From assembly GCA_016182965.1 (NCBI GenBank), contig JACPFM010000026.1, forward strand, positions 156,190-220,189: 64,000 nucleotides of DNA, in the 5' to 3' direction. Position numbers and translations under genes: made by a program. This DNA is from Deltaproteobacteria bacterium. Lineage in GTDB: Bacteria; Myxococcota_A; Polyangia; Polyangiales; JADJMO01. The stretch's first letter is position 1; every line of letters begins with the position of its first letter. Positions 31,732-41,700 of the stretch are shown here, piece after piece. Below the pieces are notes generated by a model, which was not told the origin of the DNA, ran no database searches, and worked only from the letters and a program-made list of their open reading frames with translations.

Positions 31732-33993
31732 ATGGACGTCACCTGCCCCCGCTGCCAGACCGATTACGAGTTCGACGACGCGCTGGTGTCGGAACGCGGC
31801 ACGACGGTCAAGTGCACCAACTGCGGCCATCAATTCCGCGTGTTCCGCGCGCGCGGCGGCGGCGCGACGACGACCTCGCCCGAGCTGTGGCGCATCGAGC
31901 GGAGGCAGGGCGAGCCCCTCGAGCTCCGCAGTCTCGTCGAGCTCCAGCGCGCGATCAGGGCCGGTCGGGTGTCGCGCGACGATCTGCTCCGACGCGGTGA
32001 CGGTCCGGCGCGCCGCGTCGGCGACATCCCCGAGCTCGAGCCCTTCTTCCCGGCGCCGCGCGCAGACAACGCGCCGAGCACGCTGCCGTTGGGCGGTGCC
32101 GCCGCGGGCCCCGGCGCCAAGACTTCGGTCGGCGTGGGCCTCGCGAACCCGCCGGTCGTCACCGAGGGACCGCGCGTTCCGGCCCATACGCCCGCCTACG
32201 GTGCGAACCGACCGGGCTCGGTGCCGCCGCCTCCGCCGGCGACCGGCAGCACGTCGCATCGCCCCGGCGCGGGCGTCGCGCCGCCGCCCCCGCGCATCAC
32301 CGATCGGCCGCTCGCACCGGCGCGGCTGCCCACCCCGATCGGCCTCGCGCCGCCGCCCGTCCCGCCCTCGGATCTGCAGCCTCAAGCTCCGCCGACGCCC
32401 CAGGCGCGCCTGGTGCCGAGCGCTCCGCCGCCGCGGACCGCGCCCATTCCGCCTCCGCCGCGAACGGGCGATCCGGAGCTCGAGCCCCCCACGATCCGCC
32501 GCACCGACATGCGGGTGTCCGCGCCGGCTGCTCCGCCTGCAGGGCCGGTCCGCGCGAGCGACGCGGTGACGCAATCGGTGCCGCCGCGTCCGATGGACTC
32601 CGTGACGCAGTCGGTGCCGCCGCCCCGCGGCGAGAGCTACGAGTCGCTCTTTCCGACACGCCCCAAGCGTCGCTCCGGTGCCGGCTGGCTCGTGGCGCTG
32701 GTGCTCATCGGCGGGCTCGTCGCGCTCGGCGCGACGGTCGGGCGACCGTACCTCGAGAAGCTCACGGGTCGCGGCGCGGCGCCCGCTGCGTCCTCCGTCG
32801 GCAGCGATCGGCTGCAGCGCGAGCTCGCCGTCGGCGATCGCGCGCGCAACGACGGTGACTGGGCCGGCGCGCGCGAGGCGTACCTCCGCGCCACGGTCGT
32901 CGACGAGAAGTCCCTCGTCGCGTGGGACGGCCTGTGCACCGCCGAGAGCGAGCTCGCGATGGCCCACTGGATCGCCGCGCTCGCGAGCAAGAGCGCGCTG
33001 GAGCGCGATCAGGCCGCGTCGATCGGCGCGTCGGCGGCGAAGTCGTGCGCGCGCTGGTCGGAGCTCGAACGCGGCGCGTCCTCCGACGGCGCGAAGAAGG
33101 TCGCCGGCGACATGCGGCCGGTGCGCGCGGTCGCCGCGCAGGGCGACGGCTCGGGGGTGCGGGTCTATCTGCCGGTGCACCCCGGCGATCCGTTCGTCGA
33201 GGCGCTCGCGTACCTCGCCGACGTGCCCAAGGGCGATCACGGCGCCCTCGACAAGGCGAGCAAGAGCGCCGCGGCTTCGCTGGCGCGCGCCGAGATCGAC
33301 AAGCTCGCCTCCTCGTCGGAGCTGGCGCTCGTCGCGTACGGCGCGGCGGTCACCGGCAACGCGAGCCGCCACGGCGCGGCCCTCGCGGAGCTCGGAAGGC
33401 GCGCGCCGCGCGATCCGCTGCTCGAGACGCTGCGCGGGCTCGTCGCCGGCGACGCCGGTCCGGCGCCGCACGACGCGGCGGTCGCTCCGGCCGATGCGGC
33501 GGTGACCGACGCGAAGTCCGCCGTCGCGGTGGTCGGCGGCGGCGCACCGACGGGCGGTGGTGGCGAAGAGCCGGCGCCCGCGGGCGGCGACTACCGCTCG
33601 CTCAACGAGAAGGGGCACAAGGCCCTGGCGAGCGGCGAGGTCACCAAGGCCGAGGCGTACTTCAAGGCCGCCCTCGCGCAGCACCCCGGCGACGTCGACG
33701 CGCTCTTCGGCCTCGGCCAGATCTCCCGTTCGCGCGGCGATCACGCGCAGGCGATCACGTATTTCAAGCAGGTGCTCGACACCTCCGCGGGCTTCGCGCC
33801 GGCGCGCCTCGCGCTGGCCGACGAGCAGTGGGCCGTCGGCGACAAGGCGGCGGCCGCGAAGAACTACGAGCTCTATCTCGAGCGCGTCAGCGAGGGCTCG
33901 GGCGCCGATCGCGCGCGGGCGCGGCTCGGCAAGAGCACCGACACGAAGATCGAACCGAAGCAGGGCGATCCCAAGCCCGAGGAAGGTCCGTGA
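31732..33993 (+). CDS. Zinc-ribbon (MJ0042-type), membrane and TPR protein
   Basis: A 753-residue protein. Residues 1-40 form a zinc ribbon, MDVTCPRCQTDYEFDDALVS then TVKCTNCGHQFRVFR (two CxxC pairs). Residues about 52-105 look like a GYF_2-type adaptor (LWRIERRQGEPLELRSLVEL, VSRDDLLRRGDG). A long Pro/Ala-rich linker leads to a transmembrane helix at about 315-335 (WLVALVLIGGLVALGATVG). The periplasmic part has helical repeats and a Gly/Ala linker, then C-terminal TPRs (about 620-745: GEVTKAEAYFKAALAQHPGD). This layout is typical of myxobacterial cell-envelope scaffold proteins. The TGA stop overlaps the sppA GTG (GTGA). Confidence 0.85.
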   Translation: MDVTCPRCQTDYEFDDALVSERGTTVKCTNCGHQFRVFRARGGGATTTSPELWRIERRQGEPLELRSLVELQRAIRAGRVSRDDLLRRGDGPARRVGDIPELEPFFPAPRADNAPSTLPLGGAAAGPGAKTSVGVGLANPPVVTEGPRVPAHTPAYGANRPGSVPPPPPATGSTSHRPGAGVAPPPPRITDRPLAPARLPTPIGLAPPPVPPSDLQPQAPPTPQARLVPSAPPPRTAPIPPPPRTGDPELEPPTIRRTDMRVSAPAAPPAGPVRASDAVTQSVPPRPMDSVTQSVPPPRGESYESLFPTRPKRRSGAGWLVALVLIGGLVALGATVGRPYLEKLTGRGAAPAASSVGSDRLQRELAVGDRARNDGDWAGAREAYLRATVVDEKSLVAWDGLCTAESELAMAHWIAALASKSALERDQAASIGASAAKSCARWSELERGASSDGAKKVAGDMRPVRAVAAQGDGSGVRVYLPVHPGDPFVEALAYLADVPKGDHGALDKASKSAAASLARAEIDKLASSSELALVAYGAAVTGNASRHGAALAELGRRAPRDPLLETLRGLVAGDAGPAPHDAAVAPADAAVTDAKSAVAVVGGGAPTGGGGEEPAPAGGDYRSLNEKGHKALASGEVTKAEAYFKAALAQHPGDVDALFGLGQISRSRGDHAQAITYFKQVLDTSAGFAPARLALADEQWAVGDKAAAAKNYELYLERVSEGSGADRARARLGKSTDTKIEPKQGDPKPEEGP

Positions 33994-35764
33994 GCGCTCG
34001 CAAATGGCGCGCCGTCGTCGCGAGCACGCTGGCGGCCCTCGTCGTCGCCGGTTGCCGCGGAAGGCCGCGCTCGTGGGACCTGCCGGTCGAGGCCGAGCGC
34101 CCGCGCCCGAGCGGCGCCGCGGTGCTCGAGTTCGATCTCGCCTCGGCGCCCCCGAGGCGTCGAAGGGCGGCGTCCTGCAGATCCCGTCGCGCCACACGTT
34201 CGACGCGCTCGTCGCGGCGCTCCATCAGGCGAGCAAGCGCAAGGACCTCAAGGGCGTCTTCGTCGCGTTCGGCGCGGCGCCGCTCGGGTGGGCGCGGGCG
34301 CACGAGCTCGGCGACGCGCTCGCCGCGCTCAAGAGCGCGAAGGTGCCGGTGCTCTGTCACGCCGACGCGTGGGAGAACGCCACCTACGCCGCCGCCGCGC
34401 GGGGCTGCGACACCATCGCGATGAGCCCCGGAGGTGAGGTCGAGGCCACCGGTCCCGCGGCCACGGTGCCCTACGCGCGCGAGCTCCTCGTCGACAAGCT
34501 CAAGGCGCAGGTCGACATCCTCCAGGTCGGCAAGTTCAAGGGCGCAGCCGAGCCGCTCACGCGCGACGGTCCGAGCGAGGAGTACCGCCAGTCCATCGAG
34601 GGCGCGCTCGGCGCGATCACCCGCTCCTACAAGGAGGCGCTCGAGGTCCGGGGCGTCGCCGATCTCGCCGGCACGGGCCCGTGGGTCGGCGAGGAGGCCA
34701 AGAACAAGAAGCTCGTCGACCTGCTCGTCGATCGGAAGGCGGCGCGCGCGGAGATCAAGAAGCGCGCGCGCGACGCCCCGGTGCAGACCGCCTTCGGCGC
34801 GGGCGCCGAGGCGCCGCCGAAGCTCGCGCTGGTCGACGTCATCCGCCTGCTCTCGCAGCCGACCGGCGAGGCGACGGCGCGCCCGCACGTGCGCCTGGTC
34901 CGGCTGCACGGCGAGATCTCGCTCGGCGGCGAGGGCGGCGGGCTCTTGGGACGTCCGACCGGCATCGTGGCGCGCCGCGTGGTCGAGCGCGCGCACGCGC
35001 TCGCCGAGGACGCCCGGGTGCGGGCGGCGGTCCTGCGCATCGACTCGCCCGGCGGCAGCGCGCTCGGGTCCGATCTCGCGTGGATCGCCCTCAAGGAGCT
35101 GCGCGACAAGAAGCCGGTGATCGTCTCGGTCGGCGAGATGGCCGCCTCGGGCGGCTACTACCTCGCCTCGGCCGGCACGCGCATCTTCGCCGAGCCGGAG
35201 TCGATCGTCGGCTCGATCGGCGTCGTCGGAGGGAAGATCGCCTTCGGCGGCACCTTGGCGCAGCTCGGCGTGCACACGGCGACCTTCGGCGATCCGCGCG
35301 CGGCGAAGATGGCGAGCCTCACCGAGCCGTGGGACGACGCCACCCGAGCCCGGCTGCTCGAGACGATGAAGGGCATCTACGATCTCTTCCTCAAGCGCAT
35401 CGCCGACGGCCGCGGCCGCGCCGTGGACTCCTTCGACCCGGCGGTCGAGGGGCGCGTGTTCGGCGGCGACCGGGCCAAGGAGCTCGGGCTCGTCGACGAG
35501 ATCGGCGGCCTCGGCCATGCGCTCGCCCACGCCAAGAAGGCGGCGAATCTGGATGAGACGAGCCCGGTCGTCGTCGACGACGCGACGAGCTTCTTCGAGA
35601 TCCTCGCCCCGGACGACGACGAGGTCCTCGCGCCGCTCGGCGCCGCCGCCACGCCCGAGCTACGCGCCCTCCACCACTGGCTGCGCGCCTTCGCCCGCGC
35701 CACGAGCGAGGCGCACCCGGCGCACGTCGCAACGATGCTCCCCGTGCCGCTGCTCGTCAGGTAG
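33990..35764 (+). CDS. sppA: Signal peptide peptidase SppA-type protease (frameshift near 34150)
   Basis: From the GTG at 33990, overlapping the upstream stop, the protein begins as a lipoprotein (VSARKWRAVVASTLAALVVA, then GC). Near 34149-34153 the frame is lost in a run of five C; a sixth C would restore it and give SAPPEASKGGVLQIPSRHTF. The rest, to 35764, is a complete SppA (S49) protease of the 67K type with the N-domain catalytic Lys region VGKFKGAAEPLTRDG and the C-domain nucleophile MAASGGYYLASAGTRI. SppA degrades cleaved signal peptides in the membrane. Either the assembly lost one C or this copy is broken; the downstream 530 codons show no decay, so I favour an error. Confidence 0.8.
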
Positions 35765-35777
35765 GCTCCCGCGTGGC

Positions 35778-38700
35778 GTGAGCAATCAAGAGATCGAATC
35801 GGCGACACGTGGCTCGGTCGCGCCGCCTTCCGGGACGGCGTTGCTCGGGCTTCGACGCGTCGACGAGCCGATCGCGCACCGGCCCGAGCGGCGCCTCGCC
35901 GGCGATCCGCGTGATCCGCCGGCCGCACGGGCCGCGCTGCGCGCGCGCATGCGGGGCGCCCTCGCCCGCGGCGAGGCCGAGGCCGAGGCGGTCGCCGCGG
36001 GCCGACTCGCGCGCCACCTGCTGACGATCGACACGCACCTCGACGAGGCGGTGGCCTGCGGGCGGCGCGCCCTCGCGCTGCGGGCGGATGACGAGCCGCT
36101 CCGCCGCATGATGGCCGTGGCGCTTCGCTCGCTCGGCGAGCCGGGGCTCGCGGCCGCGCTGCTGCGGCCCGTCGTCGACAAGGCGTGCGCGCGCGCGTCG
36201 CGCGACGCGTCGGCCGTCGGGGCCGCGGTGGCGGGGCTCCTCGAGCTCGGTGATCTGCTGCTGCGCGCCGGCGACGTCGAGGGCGCGACCGAGTCGTTCC
36301 GGTACGTCGCGGTGGTCGCGCCCGAGCGCCCGGACGGGCAGGAGCGGCTCGCGATCGCGCGCGGCATCGCCCCGAGCATCATCGCAGCGGAGGTCGCGGC
36401 GCGCGCGTACATCGGCGCGGCGAAGAAGCATCAGCTGGCCGGTGACGACGCGCGCGCGCTCGAGGCGCTGGCGCGCGCGTTCGAGGCCGATCCCACGAGC
36501 ACGCTGGCAGCCAACGTCCTCGCCGATTCGCTCGAGGAGCTCGGCCGCATCGAGGCCGCCGACGCGGTGCGCGCCGAGCACGCGCGCGCGTGCGTCGGGC
36601 GGCTCGAGGCCGCCGCGGTCGTCCACGCGGCGCGCCGCGAGAAGGCGCGCGTGCGCGACGATCGCGCGACGGTGATCGCCACCGTCCTCGACGAGCTCGT
36701 CGATCTGGTCGGCACGGCCGCGCCGGGCGCGGCCCGCCTGCGCGAACGGGCGCGCGTCGAGGCGGCCCTCGAGGAGATCCCCGCGCTGGCCACGCCGTAT
36801 CGACGCGTGCACGCGCTGCTCGCCGGCGGCCACGAGGCGCTCGACGCGTGGCGCGCGATCGCCCGCGCGCCATCGGCGTCGCCCGAGGCGCGCCTCGACG
36901 CCTGGACCGAGTGCGTCGCGCACGATCTCGGCGACGGGTCGGCGCTCGCCGCGATGCGCGAGCACGCGCGCGTGAGCCGCGACCCGACGACGATCGTCGA
37001 CGCGCTGATCCGCGGGCTGCGCGGCGCGCCGCCGGCCGCCGATCCGGAGCTGATCGCCTCGCGCTGCGCCGAGCTCGCCGGTTGGGCCGACGAGCAGCTC
37101 GACGACGCGCCCCTGGCGGCGTGGGCGTGGCAGCGCACGCTCGAGCGCACGCCCGACGATCGGCACGCGCGCGACGAGCTGTCGCGGCTCGGCGCGCGCA
37201 TCCGGCAGTCCGACGAACGCCTCGCCACCGCCGAGCGCGACGGCGAGACCGACGACCCTTCGGCGAAGGCCGACGCGCTGCGCCGCGAGATCCGCGCGCT
37301 CTTCGGCCGGCCCGATCGCGAGCACCAGATCGTGGCGGCCGTCGAGGACCTCCTCGAGGTCGCACCCGCCGATCCCTTCGGGCTCTCCGCGCTCGAGCGG
37401 CTCGCGCGGCGCGCGCCGGGCGACGAGGGTCGCTTCGCCCTCGAGCTTCGCGAGAGGGCGGCCACGGTCCCGGCCGAGCGAGCGCGCATCCGGTTGGAGC
37501 GCGTCGAAGCCGCCCTGCGGCGCGGGCAGATCGACGCGGCGCTGTCGCTGGCCGGCGGCACGGAGCACTCCGCCGTCGCGCCGACGCAGGTCGCGCTGGC
37601 CGTGCGTTCGGGCGGGCTCGCCGATCTCGGCGGCGCGCTCGCACGATTCGCGCCCGGCGTGCGCGAGCGCGCGGCCGTGCTCGCCGCTGCGGCGCGCGCG
37701 CTGCGCCTCGCCGGCAGCCCGACCGACGCGCTCGGCCTCGCGGAGGAGGCGCTGCGCGACGCACCGCGCGACGTCCGCGGCGCCATCGAGCTCGCCGAGC
37801 TCGCCACCGCCCACCCCGACGCCGTGCCTGACGAGCTCGCGACGACCGCGCTCGAGCGCGCGCTGGCCACCGTCGGAGCGCGGAGTCGCTGGTCGCTCGC
37901 GCTCGCGCGTCTGGCCGACACCGCCCGCGAGGCGCCGCTCGCCGTCGCCTGGACGAGGCGCGCGTGGTCGCTGCAGCCGGGCGACGTCGGGATCGCCGCG
38001 CTGTGGCTCGCGCGCGGGGTCACCCTGCGCGAGCCCGAGGTCCTGGCCGAGGTCGTGCGCGCGACCACCGCGCTGGTCGCGAGCCTCGCGCCCATCGCGC
38101 ACGAGCTCGGCGCCGCGGCTTCCGCGCTGCTCGGCGACGACGTGCAGCTCGGTGAGCAAGTCGCGCGCGAGCTCCTCGCGCTCGGTGGCGCCCGCATCGC
38201 GCCGATCCGCGAGGCGATGCTCGCCGCGAAGAACGCGCCCCCCTCCCTGCTCGTCGCGCTCCAGGAGCGCTGGCTCGCCTCGGGCGCGCCTGCCGCCGAT
38301 CGGCCGCGCGTCCTCCTCGCGATCGCCGACGTCGCGCGGGGCGCCGATCCCTCGCGCGCCGCCGACGCGGCCGCGCGCGTGCTGTCGGAGCCGGAGGCCG
38401 ATCCGCAGTCGCGCACGCGCGCGTTCGCGCTCGTGCGCGAGCTCGCCGGCACCACGCTCGATCCCGACGCCGAGCTCGCGGTCGCGCACGCGCTCGCCGA
38501 GCAAGACGCCCGCGACGCCGACGATCTCCTCGATCGCGCGCCGCGCGCCCGGCTTTCGACGGACGACGATGCGCGGCTGCGCGGTCACGCCGACCGGCTG
38601 CGGGAGCTCGGCCGCGACGCGTGGGATCTCGCCGACGACCGCGAGACGGCGCTCAGGGCGTGGCTCGCGGGTGCACGACTGCTCGGCGCCGAGGGCCTCG

Positions 38701-41700
38701 AGCGCCTCGAGCTCGACATCGCGCACTTCGGCGGCGACGACGCCGCGCGCGACGCGCTGTTCGAGCTCGCCCGGCGCGACGAGCCCGAAACCGGCGCGAG
38801 CGCGGCGCGGCGCGCGCGCGCCGACGAGTTCCGCCTGCGCGCGTGGGCCCGGCTGCTCGCCCACCCGCCGACGTGGATCGAGCCCCTCAGCCTCGCGCGC
38901 GAGGCGGCGGCGCGGGCCGACGATCCGGCCGCCCTGCTCCCGTCGCTCGAGTCGTTGGCGCATCGGCACGGCCAGGTCGACGCGCTCCACGAGCTCTACG
39001 AGATCGCCGCGGGCCGCACCGCCGGGCGCTTCGGCATGCGCGCGGTCCACTATCGGGCGGCGCGCGTGCTCGACCGGCTCGGCCGGAGGGACGACGCGCT
39101 CGCCCACGCCGTGAAGGCGTTCGCCGCCGCGCCGAGCGAGGGGGCGATGCTCTTGATGGTCGAGCGCCTCGCGCGCGGCTCCAAGCGCGCCGAGGTGGCG
39201 ATCGGCGCGTTGGTCGAGGCGGCGGACGAATCGACCGACGTCGAGAAGAAGGCGACCTGGCTCGAGAGGGCTGCGGCGATCTCCGAGTCGAGCGACACCA
39301 CGCCCGAGGAGCGCGTCGATCTGCTCTTGCGGCTGTTCCTCACCGCGCCGAGCGCGCGCAGCGTCGACGGGCTCATCGCGACGGTCCGCGCGGTGGTCGC
39401 CGACGATCCCGCGCTGCGCGACACGTGGACGCTGCGCCTGTCGCGCGCGTACCGTCGCGTCGAGAACGAAATCGGGTGGTCGCAGCGGGTCTCGGTGCTC
39501 TCGAGCGTGGCGCGCGCCCTCGCCGATCTCGAGGGGACCGGCGCCGCGCTCGACCTGCTCGCCAAGGGCGCCGCGAACACGCCGCGCGCCGACCTCGATC
39601 CGCTCCGCGAGACGGCGGGAGAGATCGCCGCGCGCGACCCGGAGACCGCGCGGGGCTGGCTCGATCGCGCCACCGCGCGCGGCCCGCTGCACCCGCACGT
39701 CGCGTGGGGCTCCGGCGATCCCGATCGGGCGCTCGAGCTGCTCGCGGAGACGGCGCCCGCCGCCGACGACTTCGATCTCGGCGGCGACGCCGGCGAGCCG
39801 TCGCGCGAGCTCCAGTACCTCGAGCGCTGGGCGCCCTCGGCGCGCGACAAGCGCACGGTCGCGCGCGCGTGGGAGCGGTTCGGCCGCAGGCAAGGCGCCG
39901 CCGCGGAGCTCGAGGCCGCCAAGGCGCTCGACGAGGCCGGGCAGACGCAGGAGGCCGCCGAGCTGCTCGTCGAGGCGTGGCGGAACCGCGCGCAGGCCGG
40001 GCCGGACGTGCTGCGCGACATCCTCGCCCTGGCGCGCGCGATCCTCCCGCAGGCGGGGGCCGACGCCGCGCTCGTCGAGATGCTCGTCGACGATCTGCAG
40101 ACGCACGAAGGCGGCGATCCGAAGGATCGGGTCGCGCGCTATCGCGAGGTCGCCGAGCTGCGCGCCACGCGCCTCGGCGATCGTCGCGGCGCCCTCGAGG
40201 CGCTGGTCGAGGCGGGGCGCACCGCGCCGGCCGACGACGATCTGTGGAACGAGATCGGCGATCTGGCCGAGGCGATCGGCGCGCACGAGCGCCTGGCCGC
40301 GGCGCTCGCGCAACGGCTGCAGCGCGCGCGGCCCGAGAAGCGCGTGACGCTGCTCCGCAAGCTCGCGCGCGTGCTCGAGCACGATCTCGGACGCGACGAC
40401 GAGGCGGCCGAGCGATGGGCCGAGCTCGTGCGCCTGCTGCCGCTCGACGCCGAGGCGGCAGACGCGCTCGAGCGCATCGCCGAGCGCCGCGGCGACGGCG
40501 CGCAGCTGCTCGATCTGCTCCGCGCGCGCGCGGCGCGCCTGCCCGTCGGCCACGCCGAGCGCACGCGCGCGCTGCGCCGCATCGCGCGCGAGCTCGGGGG
40601 GATGCAGGGGCGACGCGGCGAGGTCCTGTCGGCGCTGCGCGAGGTCCACCAGCAGAACCCCGGCGACGTCGACGTCGCCACGCAGCTCGCCGCGCTCGCG
40701 CGCACCGCGGGCGATCTCGGCACCGCGGCCGAGGCGCTGATGCGCTCGTTCCGCGCGGTCACCCGCGAGGACGCGCGCGTGCAGCTCGCGATCGACGCCG
40801 CGCGGGTGCTGCTCGAGCTGCACGATCACGACACCGCCTCGCGCATCCTCCACGACGCGGCCTCCGGCGGCGCCTTCGAGCAGGACGCGCGGGCGCTCGA
40901 GCTGGTGCGCCTGCAGCTCGAGGTCGCCATCGCGCGCGCCGACACGCGCGAGGAGGCGCTCGCGCGCATCCGCGTCGCCGATCTCGACGTGCACGCGACG
41001 CCGGAGCGCCGCGCGGCCAACGCCATCGCCGCCTCGCGCGCGCTGGTCTCGCTCGGCGAGGTCGCGCGGGCCAAGGCGCTCGCGTGGAGCGCCGCGCGCG
41101 CGGCGCCCGGCGATGTGGCGATCGCCGCGCTGCTCGCGGAGCTCGAGTTCGGCGCGACCGGGCACGCGCGACGCGCGCCGTCGGCCGAGGACGGCGAGCT
41201 GCTCGGTGTGCTCCTCGCGGTGCCGCACCGCGCGACGGCGCCCGCCGACGCGCTCGCGGTGATCGCCTTCGCGCGCGCCGAGCTGCTCGATCTCGCGCGC
41301 GGACCGGGCGCCGGCTACCAGGATCTCAACGCCTGGCCGGACGAGGTTCGCGCCAAGGCGCCGTGGCAGATCGCCATCGCCGAGCGGCTCGCCGCCGAGT
41401 GGAGCTTCGGTCAGGCGGCCGCCGCCTACGAGCGCGCGTTCGCCGGCGATCTGCGCGGCGTGCGCGCGGTCGGCCCGGCGGCGCTCGCCGCGGCCGACGC
41501 CGCCGCGCGCTCCAACGATCCGGGGCGCGCGCGCGCGTTCCTCGATCTCGCCGCGCGCGATCCGGCGTGCCGCATCGACGCGCGACGCCGAGCGGTGGAG
41601 CTCGCGCGGGCGATCGGCGACTTCGACGCCGCGCTGCGCGCGCTAGAGCGCATGGCCGCCGAGGCCACCGGCAACGTCCGCGCGCAGGCGCTCGCCGATC

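Noticed and set aside
29262..32000. A 912-codon plus-strand frame across typA and the Cys-rich lipoprotein
   Set aside because: It is antisense to two well-supported genes and has no recognisable domain.
35757..41228. A minus-strand open frame of 1823 codons antisense to the giant repeat gene
   Set aside because: It is Arg/Ala/Gly-rich with no motif, and mirrors the codon bias of the plus-strand repeat gene. In very GC-rich DNA such antisense frames stay open by chance.
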